DNA from: Salinibaculum litoreum
Lineage (GTDB): Archaea; Halobacteriota; Halobacteria; Halobacteriales; Haloarculaceae
Direction: 5' to 3'
Assembly (NCBI GenBank): GCA_009789175.1
Contig: CP046866.1
Span: forward strand, 1,798,001-1,862,000
DNA length: 64,000 bases
Shown one piece after another: positions 1-8,302 of this stretch (positions within the stretch are counted from its first letter, which is position 1; each line of letters opens with the position of its first letter). A program made the translations under genes and the position numbers. The notes under the pieces were generated by a model. The model made no database searches. It was not told the origin of the DNA and saw only the letters and a list, made by a program, of their open reading frames with translations.

Positions 1-5
1 CACAG

Positions 6-1118
6 TTACTTCCGGCGGACGATTCTGAGGATGTCCTCGTCGGCGAGTTCGTGGTCCATACCGACTTGCTGTTCGTCGTGTTTGGCGCTGGACCCGGTCA
101 CGCGGGCGAAGCGAAAGCGCTCCTTGAACTCGCCGCCGAGTTTCTCGCAGGCGTCCTCGACGGTGTCGCCCTCCTGGAGCATGAGCGGTTCGTCCCGGTC
201 GACGCCACGACCGGGTTTGTCCATGTAGATGCGGATGAGGCCGAGTTCCTCCCAGATGGCCTCGCGAAGCGAGTCCAGCCCCTTCTCGGCCTCGGCACTG
301 ATGAAGATAGCCTCGTCCGGGTCGATATCGTGTTCGCGGAGGTCCTCTTCGACCGTGGGGAGGTAATCCGGTTCGATGAGGTCTGCCTTGTTGACCGAGA
401 CCAGCGATGGGAGGTACTCGCGGTTGTCCATCACGCCGTCAACGAGGCGGTCGATGTCGACCTGCTCGCCGATGGTCACGTCTGCGTTGACGTAGCCCCG
501 CTCCCGGAGGACCTGCTTGATGGTCTCCTCGTCGAGGTCGAGGTCGACGCTGGCGTTGACGCTGATTCCGTCTTTGTGTTTTTTGCGGACGCTGACCCGC
601 GGGGGTTCCTGGTCGAGTCGAATGCCGTTCTTGTACAGTTCCTCGTGAAGCCGTGCGTACTGCTGGATTTCGAACACCGAAAGGACGAACACGACGAGGT
701 CGGCAGTCCGGACGACCGAGAGAACCGCTTGGCCGTCGCCCTTGCCACCGGCGGCACCCTCGATGAGCCCCGGCACGTCAAGCATCTGGATGTTCGCACC
801 CCGGTACTGGAGCATGCCGGGGTTGACATCCAGCGTCGTGAACTCGTAGGAACCGGTCTCGCTATCGGCGTTGGTCAGGGCGTTGAGCAGGGTCGATTTG
901 CCGACGCTGGGAAAGCCGACCAGCGCGACCGTTGCGTCGCCGTGTTTCTCGACGGCGTATCCCGGGCCACCACCGGAGGAGGACTGCTGTTTCTCCAGGT
1001 CTTCTTTCAGCTCTGCAAGCTTGGCCTTCAGGCGGCCGATGTGCGCCTCCGTGGATTTGTTGTAGGGCGTCTCGGCAATCTCCTCCTCGATATCCCGGAT
1101 TTCTTCTTCGAGCCCCAT
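6..1118 (-). CDS. drg: Drg-family GTP-binding protein (Obg/DRG superfamily)
   Basis: Cytosolic translation-associated GTPase of the archaeal/eukaryotic DRG family, about 370 aa. An N-terminal helical segment (residues 1-45) precedes the G domain: P-loop GFPSVGKST near residue 68, G3 DVPGLIEGAA near 114 and G4 NKAD in the middle of the protein. The C-terminal 75 residues (beginning IRIYMDKPG) form a TGS domain, giving the usual DRG order. The usual family insertion with lysine-rich sequence sits between G3 and G4. I start at the MGLEEEI methionine, three codons inside the longest frame, because this is the normal family N-terminus. It is the last gene of a minus-strand run with the TrkA-like gene and permease, about 40 bp apart. 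The stop lies 6 bp from the window edge. Confidence 0.95.
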   Translation of the reverse strand: MGLEEEIRDIEEEIAETPYNKSTEAHIGRLKAKLAELKEDLEKQQSSSGGGPGYAVEKHGDATVALVGFPSVGKSTLLNALTNADSETGSYEFTTLDVNPGMLQYRGANIQMLDVPGLIEGAAGGKGDGQAVLSVVRTADLVVFVLSVFEIQQYARLHEELYKNGIRLDQEPPRVSVRKKHKDGISVNASVDLDLDEETIKQVLRERGYVNADVTIGEQVDIDRLVDGVMDNREYLPSLVSVNKADLIEPDYLPTVEEDLREHDIDPDEAIFISAEAEKGLDSLREAIWEELGLIRIYMDKPGRGVDRDEPLMLQEGDTVEDACEKLGGEFKERFRFARVTGSSAKHDEQQVGMDHELADEDILRIVRRK

Positions 1119-1158
1119 TACCAGCATGTCGGCCGGCCAGTCCCATTAGGGCTTTCGT

Positions 1159-1809
1159 CTATCCGCGGAAAAGATTCATCACCTCGTCGACGACCGTCGG
1201 TTCGACGGCGACGATGTAGGACTCACCGGGGTGAAGCACCGTCTCGGGGCCGGCAAGCATGTCACCAGCCGCATCGGAGACGACGAGACTGCCGTGGGGA
1301 AGCGCGACCTCGTCCAGCGACTTCCCGGCGACTGGTGCCCCGTCTGCGACGTGGACTTCGAGGATATCGAGTTCGCCCGTGACATCTTCCAGTGCGCTCA
1401 CGTCGGGTTCGATTGCATTGACTGCGGCGCGCGCGCCCGCACGCTCGGGGAAGATGACCTCGTCGACGAAACGGTCGAACTCCTCGCCGGACTCACGTTC
1501 GGTGCGGACAACAGTCTGTGTATCGGGGGACAGCTCCCGCACCATCATGCAGATTGCGAGGTTCGTCCCGGTCTGGCTCGTCAGCGCTGCGACCACGTCC
1601 GCCCGGTCAAGTCCCACCTGTTCGAGGATGTCCGGTCGCGTGGCGTCACCTTCGATGACCGTGGCGACGTAGTCGTCGCTGAGCGCATCTGCACGTTCGC
1701 TATCCCGTTCGACAACGACGACATCGTGGCCCCTGTCATCGAGCATGTGCGCCGCGCGTCGCCCGACGCGCCCGCCACCGGCGACCACGACGCGGAAGTT
1801 TCCGTCCAT
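1159..1809 (-). CDS. TrkA-type NAD(P)-binding regulatory protein
   Basis: About 216 aa with an RCK/TrkA-N Rossmann fold: VVVAGGGRVGRRAA at the N-terminus matches the GxGxxG dinucleotide loop, followed by an acidic strand end (VVVERDSERAD) and GDATRPDILEQ, the usual RCK sequence. The C-terminal third resembles a TrkA-C/RCK-C ligand-binding domain. Such proteins gate ion channels or transporters in response to nucleotides. The stop of the upstream amino acid permease is only three bases before this start, so the two are almost certainly cotranscribed. The partner is then probably that permease rather than a potassium channel (inference from position). Confidence 0.85.
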   Translation of the reverse strand: MDGNFRVVVAGGGRVGRRAAHMLDDRGHDVVVVERDSERADALSDDYVATVIEGDATRPDILEQVGLDRADVVAALTSQTGTNLAICMMVRELSPDTQTVVRTERESGEEFDRFVDEVIFPERAGARAAVNAIEPDVSALEDVTGELDILEVHVADGAPVAGKSLDEVALPHGSLVVSDAAGDMLAGPETVLHPGESYIVAVEPTVVDEVMNLFRG

Positions 1810-1812
1810 ATG

Positions 1813-3285
1813 TCAGTCGTCATCACCCTCACCAATAGAACTGTCCGTCGATTCCGAGTCCGTGGGAACGGTCTGCATGCGGTAGGTCCGCAACCCGTAG
1901 TACGCGAGCACCCCGAGCAGAATCCAGCCGACGCTCAGACCGACAGCGAGCGGGTCGGTTCGGACCAGATACACGATGAGCACGACTGTGAGGACGGCGT
2001 TGAAAACGATACCGAGTACCGCCGGAATCGGATAGTACGGCATCTTGTAGGGGCGGTTCATGTCGGGTCGCTCCCGGCGGAGTTTGATGACGGCCCCGTT
2101 GACGATGATGAACGACAACAAAAAGAAGAGACTCGACATGTTGCCCGCACTCTTCGTCGGCAGGACGACAGAGCCGAGCATCACGACGGCACTGGCGAGG
2201 ATAGCGACAAACGGCGTCCCGTACCGGTGGTGAATGTTGCCAAAGCGAGGCAGGAGTTGTCCCTCCCGGCCCATCGAAAAGGCGACCCGTGAGGAGGCGA
2301 TGACCACGGCATTCAGTGCGGTCAGCGTCGAGAAGACGGCCCCGAAGACGATGAGCGCGCCGCCGTTTTGGATTATCGGCAGGCCAGTCGGCATGAACGA
2401 CGTGGCAGCGGCAGCGATACCGGCCTCACCCGCCGCAGCGAGACCCTCGGCACCGAGCGTGCCGATGGCGACGACGACGACCAGCGCGTAGACGACCACG
2501 GTTGCACCCAGACTGTAAAAAATCGCTCTCGGGATGTTCTCACGCGGGTTTTCGACTTCCTCGGTGACCGTGGTGATGAGGTCGTACCCCTCGAAAGCGA
2601 TGAAGGTCAGGCCCATCGCCGGCAGAATCGAGACCGCCGAGGTACCGTCGGGGAACAGCGGGTCGAACTGCTGGAAGGTAAAGCTCGTCTCGCCACCGCC
2701 GCCCGCAGAGAGAAAGCCAAAGGCGACGAAGACGACCAGAATCGAGACCTTGACGATGGTAAACAGCGTCTCTGCGCTGCCGCTTGCTGCGGTCGAGACG
2801 GCGTTGAGTGCCACGAGAAAGGAGACGGCGACGAGTGCAAGTCCCACCGTCGCTGGAATCGCGACCGGAACCAGCGGAATGGCGAGCGCACCCACTTCGC
2901 CGGGGGCAGCAGTGACGCCGTAGACGTGGAGTAGTTCCAGGAAGTTCGGGGCAAACCCCAGCGCGTAGAGACCGCCGGCTATCATGTACGCGAACCAGAG
3001 CATCCAGCCCATCACGAAGGAAGGGAGGTCGTCGAATATCTCCCGGACGAACGCGTAGCCACCGCCGGATTTGGGAATCGCAGCAGCCAGTTCGGCGTAA
3101 GACAGGCCGGTAAAGGCAGTCACGACGCCGTTGAGCATGAAGACCAGGATGGCCGCCGGGCCCGAAATCTCCGCTGCCAATCCCGTCAGCACGAAGATAC
3201 CCGCTCCTATCATCGCACCCATACCAATCATTGTCGCATCCAGCAGCCCCAGTTCGGCCGCCGGTGCGCGCTCGCCGCCACTCAT
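1813..3285 (-). CDS. APC-family amino acid permease
   Basis: Polytopic membrane protein of about 490 aa with roughly 12 hydrophobic segments. The first helix has the APC signature MIGMGAMIGAGIFVLTG, the unwound substrate-binding helix of the amino acid-polyamine-organocation family; a second conserved patch is SYAELAAAIPKSGGGYAF. I use the internal MSGGERAP methionine. The 38 upstream codons of the longest frame lack the GC-rich third positions of the rest of the gene and precede an otherwise complete family N-terminus. It runs into the TrkA-like gene with a 3-bp gap. Substrate is not readable from sequence; related haloarchaeal proteins are annotated as cationic or general amino acid transporters. 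Confidence 0.9.
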   Translation of the reverse strand: MSGGERAPAAELGLLDATMIGMGAMIGAGIFVLTGLAAEISGPAAILVFMLNGVVTAFTGLSYAELAAAIPKSGGGYAFVREIFDDLPSFVMGWMLWFAYMIAGGLYALGFAPNFLELLHVYGVTAAPGEVGALAIPLVPVAIPATVGLALVAVSFLVALNAVSTAASGSAETLFTIVKVSILVVFVAFGFLSAGGGGETSFTFQQFDPLFPDGTSAVSILPAMGLTFIAFEGYDLITTVTEEVENPRENIPRAIFYSLGATVVVYALVVVVAIGTLGAEGLAAAGEAGIAAAATSFMPTGLPIIQNGGALIVFGAVFSTLTALNAVVIASSRVAFSMGREGQLLPRFGNIHHRYGTPFVAILASAVVMLGSVVLPTKSAGNMSSLFFLLSFIIVNGAVIKLRRERPDMNRPYKMPYYPIPAVLGIVFNAVLTVVLIVYLVRTDPLAVGLSVGWILLGVLAYYGLRTYRMQTVPTDSESTDSSIGEGDDD

Positions 3286-3450
3286 TACCTGCGACGATTT
3301 CCCCCAGATGGTTAGTTGTTCGGTTGGGATTTCAGCATCCAAAAACTGAGCAAGACTACCCACACCGTTGGAGGATTTTGGGGCCTGGTGAGAAGTCATT
3401 CACCGAACGGTTTCGATACACTAATACAACGACAGGACTCACAGTTGATA

Positions 3451-3651
3451 ATGACAAATGCGGCTCGTCTGCGTGACAGCACGCAGATTTTGCTCCCTCA
3501 GGAGGCGCTGGACGGTCTCCGGGAGGAGGTAGAAGCGCGTTTCGTTGTCACGATACGCGCCGAGAAGCGGCAGGTCCGTATCATCGGCAGCCCAGTCGAA
3601 ATCAAGGACGTCAGTGCGTTCCTCGCTCGAAACGGTGTAACGGTCGCCTGA
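3451..3651 (+). CDS. Small conserved haloarchaeal protein
   Basis: 66-aa protein starting MTNAARLRDSTQ. It has an amphipathic helix (QEALDGLREEVEARF) followed by two beta-like stretches (VVTIRAEKRQVRIIGSP) and a final helix (VSAFLARNGVTVA). It is divergent from the permease and lies about 105 bp upstream of rpl11 on the same strand. The high third-position GC and clean ATG support coding. The pattern resembles a short haloarchaeal family known only as hypothetical proteins; no catalytic residues are visible and I assign no function. Confidence 0.7.
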   Translation: MTNAARLRDSTQILLPQEALDGLREEVEARFVVTIRAEKRQVRIIGSPVEIKDVSAFLARNGVTVA

Positions 3652-3726
3652 GGCTGGGAGAAAGTCGATAAAAGGGAGACCAACGGGACGCGTGTGGCCA
3701 TCTGACGGGCGCAACGCGAAAAGCAA

Positions 3727-3736
3727 TTCTTAAAAC
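3727..3736 (+). promoter_or_regulatory. Likely TATA box of rpl11
   Basis: The A/T-rich block TTCTTAAAAC lies about 27 bp upstream of the rpl11 ATG, as expected for an archaeal TATA box driving a leaderless or nearly leaderless transcript. This agrees with what is known for haloarchaeal L11 genes, which are often transcribed apart from L1-L10-L12. Confidence 0.6.
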
Positions 3737-3757
3737 CGACCGAACGGACGTACGGGT

Positions 3758-4246
3758 ATGGCTGAAACTATCGAAGTGCTGGTCCCCGGTGGGCAGGCCG
3801 ATCCTGGTCCGCCGCTGGGTCCGGAACTGGGGCCGACGCCCGTCGACGTACAGGCTGTCGTCCAGGAAATCAACGACCAGACCGAGGCATTCGACGGTAC
3901 CGAGGTGCCGGTCACCATCGAGTACGAGGAGGACGGTTCCTTCTCCATCGAGGTCGGTGTCCCGCCGACGGCCGAACTCATCAAGGACGAAGCCGGCTTC
4001 GAGACCGGCAGCGGCGAACCCCACGAGGAGTTCGTCGCCGACCTCTCGGTCGACCAGATCAAACAGATTGCCGAGCAGAAACACCCCGACCTGCTGGCCT
4101 ACGATCTGAAAAACGCCGCCAAGGAAGTCGTCGGTACCTGCACCTCGCTGGGTGTCACCATCGAGGGCGACAACCCACGCGAGTTCAAAGAACTCGTCGA
4201 CGAGGGCGAGTACGACGACGTGTTTGTCGAGCAAGCCGAAGCGTAG
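3758..4246 (+). CDS. rpl11: 50S ribosomal protein L11 (uL11)
   Basis: 162-aa protein with the uL11 N-terminal signature GGQADPGPPLGPELGPTPV, which contacts the GTPase centre of 23S rRNA. The C-terminal rRNA-binding domain (KQIAEQKHPDLLAYDLKNAA) is normal. Length and acidic composition fit haloarchaeal L11. A TATA box at 3727-3736 and the 340-bp gap before rpl1, which holds a second promoter, suggest a monocistronic transcript. Confidence 0.98.
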   Translation: MAETIEVLVPGGQADPGPPLGPELGPTPVDVQAVVQEINDQTEAFDGTEVPVTIEYEEDGSFSIEVGVPPTAELIKDEAGFETGSGEPHEEFVADLSVDQIKQIAEQKHPDLLAYDLKNAAKEVVGTCTSLGVTIEGDNPREFKELVDEGEYDDVFVEQAEA

Positions 4247-4491
4247 CCACACGCTCGAATCGAGCACCGCGCTCGATGCCTTTACTGAAGTAGTAACTGC
4301 AGAGCCGCTGACAGGGGAAGACACCGGACAGCGTCTTCGTTTTCAACTGTTCGACAGTCCCAACTCCGAGTGTGTTTGCTACCGGAACTGGAACCGCGAG
4401 CGTGAACCGACGCGCACCCGTTTCCCTCGGCGATGAAACTCGACCCGGGCCGTGGGATACAGAAGCGGGAGGGCCGAGGGGACGGTTCGAC
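4247..4491. other. Spacer between rpl11 and the rpl1 promoter
   Basis: About 245 bp without a supportable gene. Reading frames here do not show haloarchaeal codon bias. I see no clear terminator apart from short T-containing runs after the rpl11 stop. Confidence 0.5.
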
Positions 4492-4587
4492 GCTTTTAAG
4501 TTTCACATCGGCTTCTACCCGGACGAGACAGGCGTAGGCCTGTTTCACTGACCCGTAGGAGCCATCGGCGCACTACGGAGGTGAACA
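4492..4587 (+). promoter_or_regulatory. rpl1 operon promoter, structured leader and Shine-Dalgarno
   Basis: A TATA-like GCTTTTAAGTTT at 4492-4503 predicts a start of transcription near 4520 and a leader of about 70 nt. The leader holds a perfect hairpin, ACAGGC (4528-4533), loop GTAG, GCCTGT (4538-4543), followed by purine-rich GACCCGTAGGAGCC. An unusually strong ribosome-binding site GGAGGTGA lies at 4577-4584. In related haloarchaea the L1-L10-L12 leader mimics the L1-binding site of 23S rRNA and mediates autogenous repression. This element is in the right place with the right size; that it binds L1 is inference. Confidence 0.65.
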
Positions 4588-5229
4588 ATGGCAGATCAGG
4601 AAATAGAGGAGGCAGTATCTCGCGCACTGGAGGAGTCACCGCCACGGAATTTCCGTGAGACGGTCGACATCGCCATCAATTTGCGCGATCTTGACCTCAA
4701 CGACCCATCGAACCGGGTAGACGAGAGTATCGTACTCCCGGAAGGTACAGGACAGGAGACGTCCATTGTCGTATTCGCGGACGGCGAGACGGCCGTTCGT
4801 GCCGAGGAAGTCGCAGACGACGTGCTGGATGCAGACGATCTGGCAGACCTCGGCGACGACGATGACGCAGCGAAAGACCTCGCCGAGGACACGGACTTCT
4901 TCATCGCAGAGGAGAGTATGATGCAGGACATCGGCCGCTATCTCGGGACCGTGCTGGGTCCCCGCGGGAAGATGCCCGACCCGCTCTCCCCCGACGACGA
5001 CGTGCAGGAAGTCGTCGAGCGACTGAAGAACTCGGTCCAGCTGCGCAGCGGTGACCGACGCACGTTCCACACGCGCGTCGGCGCAGAGGACATGTCCGCC
5101 GAGGACATCGCCGACAACATCGACGTCATCCTGCGTCGGCTCCACGCCGACCTGGAGAAAGGACCGATGAACATCGATAACGTCTACGTGAAGACGACGA
5201 TGGGCCCGGCAGTGGAGGTCTCAGCATGA
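4588..5229 (+). CDS. rpl1: 50S ribosomal protein L1 (uL1)
   Basis: 213-aa uL1, the L1-stalk protein and probable repressor of its own operon. It contains RNLRDLDL-type N-terminal sequence ([20 protein letters not shown]) and the conserved [13 protein letters not shown] loop used in 23S rRNA and mRNA binding. It is preceded by a canonical Shine-Dalgarno, which is uncommon among the leaderless genes around it. The last codons overlap the rpl10 ATG by 4 bp (ATGA), implying translational coupling. Confidence 0.98.
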   Translation: MADQEIEEAVSRALEESPPRNFRETVDIAINLRDLDLNDPSNRVDESIVLPEGTGQETSIVVFADGETAVRAEEVADDVLDADDLADLGDDDDAAKDLAEDTDFFIAEESMMQDIGRYLGTVLGPRGKMPDPLSPDDDVQEVVERLKNSVQLRSGDRRTFHTRVGAEDMSAEDIADNIDVILRRLHADLEKGPMNIDNVYVKTTMGPAVEVSA

Positions 5230-6269
5230 GCGCTGAACGCAAGACCGAGACGATTCCACAGTGGAAAAAAGACGAAGTCGAGGACATCGTCGACTTCCTC
5301 GACGCCTACGACAGCGTCGGCGTCGTCGACATCACCGGGATTCCGAGCCAGCAGCTCCAGGACATGCGCCGTGACCTGCACGGCACGGCCGAACTGCGTG
5401 TCTCCCGGAACACGCTGCTCGCCCGGGCACTCGACTGGTCCGAAGAAGGGCTGGAAGACCTGACCGACTTCATCAGCGGTCAGGTCGGCCTCATCGGGAC
5501 GAACGAGAACCCGTTCGGACTCTACCAGCAACTTGAAGCATCGAAGACCTCGGCACCGATCAACGCTGGCGAGGTCGCGCCCAACGACATCGTCGTCCCC
5601 GAGGGCGACACCGGGGTCGACCCCGGTCCGTTCGTGGGCGAGCTTCAGGCTGTGGGTGCCAACGCACGCATCGAGGGCGGGTCCATCCAGGTTATGGAGG
5701 ACTCGACAGTGCTGGACGCAGGCGAGGAGGTCTCACAGGACCTCGCGAACGTCCTGGCCGAGTTGGGCATCGAGCCCAAGGAAGTCGGACTGGACCTGCG
5801 TGGCGTCTTCGCCGACGGCGTGCTCTTCGAACCCGAAGACCTCGAACTCGATGTCGAGGAGTACCGGGCCGACATCCAGGCCGCCGCCGGCCGCGGGCGC
5901 AATCTCGCACTCAACGCGAGTTACCCGACCGAGGCGACCCTGCCGGCCCTGCTGGGCAAGGCCAGTGGCGAGGGGAAGAACCTCGCTATCCACGCCGCTA
6001 TCGAGGACCCCGACGTGATGCCGGACCTCATCGGCAAGGCCGACTCGCAGGTGCGCGCACTCGCCGCGCAAATCGACGACGAGGACGCACTCCCTGAGGA
6101 GTTGCAGGACGTGGCCGAGGCCGCGGAGCCTGCAGACACCGAATCGACTGACGACCAAGATACCGAGGACACCAGCGACGAGGACGAAGCCGAGGAGGCC
6201 GACGCCGACGAGGCTGACGACGACGAAGACGACGGCGACGCTGGTGCCGCACTCGACGATATGTTCTGA
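5226..6269 (+). CDS. rpl10: 50S ribosomal protein L10 / acidic P0 (uL10)
   Basis: 347-aa archaeal P0. The N-terminal rRNA-binding domain (residues 1-110, [20 protein letters not shown]) is followed by an archaeal insertion, helical L12-binding spines and an Ala/Glu/Asp-rich hinge. The C-terminus [17 protein letters not shown] is nearly the same as that of L12, which is the expected shared factor-binding tail. It overlaps rpl1 by 4 bp and is 5 bp from rpl12. Confidence 0.98.
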   Translation: MSAERKTETIPQWKKDEVEDIVDFLDAYDSVGVVDITGIPSQQLQDMRRDLHGTAELRVSRNTLLARALDWSEEGLEDLTDFISGQVGLIGTNENPFGLYQQLEASKTSAPINAGEVAPNDIVVPEGDTGVDPGPFVGELQAVGANARIEGGSIQVMEDSTVLDAGEEVSQDLANVLAELGIEPKEVGLDLRGVFADGVLFEPEDLELDVEEYRADIQAAAGRGRNLALNASYPTEATLPALLGKASGEGKNLAIHAAIEDPDVMPDLIGKADSQVRALAAQIDDEDALPEELQDVAEAAEPADTESTDDQDTEDTSDEDEAEEADADEADDDEDDGDAGAALDDMF

Positions 6270-6274
6270 TAACC

Positions 6275-6628
6275 ATGGAATACGTATACGCAGCACTCAT
6301 CCTGAACGAATCGGGCGAAGAAATCAACGAAGACAACCTGACCGGCGTCCTCGAGGCCGCCGGCGTCGACGTGGAAGAATCCCGCGTCAAGGCGCTGGTC
6401 GCAGCCCTCGAAGATGTCGACATCGACGAGGCCGTCGAAGAGGCGACGGCCGTGCCGGCCACGACCGGTGGCAGCGGCGGCGCAGCCCCCGCAAGCGGTG
6501 GCGACGAAGAGGCCGCTGACGAGGGCGGCGAGGAAGAAGAAGCCGAAGAGGAAGCTGCCGAGGAAGGCGGCGACGACGACGAAGACGACGGCGACGCCGG
6601 CGAAGGTCTCGGCGAACTGTTCGGGTAA
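6275..6628 (+). CDS. rpl12: 50S ribosomal protein L12 / acidic P1
   Basis: 117-aa archaeal P1-type stalk protein. The N-terminal dimerisation domain [20 protein letters not shown] binds P0. A Gly/Ala hinge ([17 protein letters not shown]) leads to a very acidic tail ending [12 protein letters not shown], which recruits translation factors. It is the last gene of the rpl1-rpl10-rpl12 operon; the next gene has its own TATA-like sequence. Confidence 0.98.
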   Translation: MEYVYAALILNESGEEINEDNLTGVLEAAGVDVEESRVKALVAALEDVDIDEAVEEATAVPATTGGSGGAAPASGGDEEAADEGGEEEEAEEEAAEEGGDDDEDDGDAGEGLGELFG

Positions 6629-6733
6629 CTTCGACACTCGACACTTCTTTCGGTCACAGTCCACCCGTAGCTGCTGGACTATCCAGCCAGCAGGCCACCT
6701 AAAATTAAGTTTTGCGTCGTCCAAGAGGTCGCT

Positions 6734-6979
6734 ATGTCCCTGAACCAGCAGACGATAGCGTCCCCGAAAGTAGTCAAGATGGTCGCTGCGGTTGTCCTCG
6801 GACTGGGTATCGGGACCATCATCGGGGCCGAGCCAGTGACAATTCCTGGTATCGGGGCCGTCTCCGGCTTACTCGCCGGCGGGCTTGCCGTTCTTGTCGG
6901 CGGCGCGCTGTACGTGAAAGGCCCCAACCACGTCCAGTCTGAGGACTGTGGCTGCGGCGACGACTGTGGCTGTGCCTAA
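6734..6979 (+). CDS. Small membrane protein with a Cys-rich C-terminus
   Basis: 81-aa protein with two predicted helices (about residues 15-32 and 40-61), separated by a short loop, and a C-terminal tail SEDCGCGDDCGCA with four cysteines in two CGC pairs. The clustered cysteines could bind a metal or an Fe-S cluster; that is inference. A TATA-like TAAAATTAAG at about 6700-6709 places transcription start close to the ATG. It follows the stalk operon but is not obviously part of it. I do not recognise a named family. Confidence 0.75.
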   Translation: MSLNQQTIASPKVVKMVAAVVLGLGIGTIIGAEPVTIPGIGAVSGLLAGGLAVLVGGALYVKGPNHVQSEDCGCGDDCGCA

Positions 6980-7049
6980 GTAGGACCCCGGATGCTGTTT
7001 TGCGGCCGCGGCCAAGCGTTCAAATACCATCACGAGCCAGGTCTCCCTG

Positions 7050-8285
7050 ATGCTCCCCGGAGACATCGCTGTCGTCACAGACCCCCAGGCGTCGGTACTC
7101 GCGGTGGGCTTCGTGCTCGGCGGCATCGCACTGGGAACTGTCAGCGGTCTCGTCCCAGGGCTACACGCCAACAACTTCGCGCTGTTGCTGGCTGCGTTTG
7201 CACCCGCAGTTCCTGGCCCCGCACGATACGTCGGGATGGCGATGCTCGCCGCAGGCGTCGTCCACACCTTTCTCGACGTGGTGCCCGCGCTGGCGTTGGG
7301 CGTCCCCGACCCGGCGATGGCAGCGACGGCACTCCCGGGCCATCGGCTCGTCCTCCAGGGACAGGGGAGGGAGGCGCTGCGACTGTCGGCACTCGGGAGC
7401 GGGCTGGCGGTGGCGTTTGCCGTCCCGCTGGCGATACCCGTGACGGCGGGGATGGAGCAGGCCTATCCGACGATACGCGAGCACCTCTCGGTCCTCCTGG
7501 CTGTCGTCGCGGCCTTGCTGGTACTGACCGAACGAACGTGGCGAGCGCGAGCAGGTGGAACAATCGCACTCGCCGCCAGCGGCGTCCTCGGGATGGCAAC
7601 GCTCGACCTGCCCGCGAAGGGTTTTCTCCCGGCAGGAGATATGCTCGCGCCGCTGTTTGCCGGCCTCTTTGGCGCGCCAGTACTGGTCGAGGCGCTGGGC
7701 GGGGAAGGCGTCCCACCCCAGGCCGGGCCGGAAGTGACGACAACAAGGGGGTTCGTCGCCGCTGTTGCACTGGTCGGGACGCTCGCGGGGGCTATCGTCG
7801 GCTACCTGCCGGGCATCTCCAGCGCTATCGCGGCGACCGCCGCGCTGGTGGTCGTCCCCTCGCGTGGCCCGCGCCCGTTCGTGATTGCGACCAGTGGCGT
7901 GAACACGGCGAATACCGTCTTCGCGCTCTTCGCGCTCGTGGCGCTGGGAACACCACGGACGGGCGTACTTGTCGCCTTCGAGGACACCGGAGCGCCGCTC
8001 GTGTTGCCCATGCTCCTGTGTAGCGTCGCCATCGCCGCCGCGGTCGGGTTCGTGCTGGTGGTGACTGTCGGCGACCGCTACCTCGCCGCAGTGGGTCGGG
8101 TTAACAACACCTGGCTCTGCGTGGGTGTGCTGGGGCTGCTCTGTCTGTTAGTCACAGCGCTCGCCGGCCCGCTGGGTCTGGCAGTGTTCGGTGTCAGCGC
8201 CGTGATTGGGCTGGTCCCTGCCCGCTTCGGGTCGCGTCGGGCGACGCTGATGGGTGTACTACTCGTCCCGCTAATAGTGGGGTAG
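7050..8285 (+). CDS. TctA/DUF112-like multi-pass membrane protein
   Basis: 411-aa integral membrane protein with about 10-12 hydrophobic segments. The N-terminal half has GLVPGLHANNFALLLAAF followed by HTFLDVVPALALGVPDP, and the second half has a pseudo-repeat (GYLPGISSAIAATAALVV, then SGVNTANTVFALFAL). This GxxPGxxxx duplication is typical of the tripartite tricarboxylate transporter TctA/DUF112 fold. Archaeal members usually stand alone without TctB/TctC, as here. The substrate is unknown. Confidence 0.8.
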   Translation: MLPGDIAVVTDPQASVLAVGFVLGGIALGTVSGLVPGLHANNFALLLAAFAPAVPGPARYVGMAMLAAGVVHTFLDVVPALALGVPDPAMAATALPGHRLVLQGQGREALRLSALGSGLAVAFAVPLAIPVTAGMEQAYPTIREHLSVLLAVVAALLVLTERTWRARAGGTIALAASGVLGMATLDLPAKGFLPAGDMLAPLFAGLFGAPVLVEALGGEGVPPQAGPEVTTTRGFVAAVALVGTLAGAIVGYLPGISSAIAATAALVVVPSRGPRPFVIATSGVNTANTVFALFALVALGTPRTGVLVAFEDTGAPLVLPMLLCSVAIAAAVGFVLVVTVGDRYLAAVGRVNNTWLCVGVLGLLCLLVTALAGPLGLAVFGVSAVIGLVPARFGSRRATLMGVLLVPLIVG

Positions 8286-8302
8286 TAGTACGGACACCTG
8301 GG

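Noticed and set aside
51-1382. Long plus-strand frame of 443 codons
   Set aside because: It is antisense to the Drg and TrkA-like genes; its composition is typical of shadow frames in GC-rich DNA and shows no domain.
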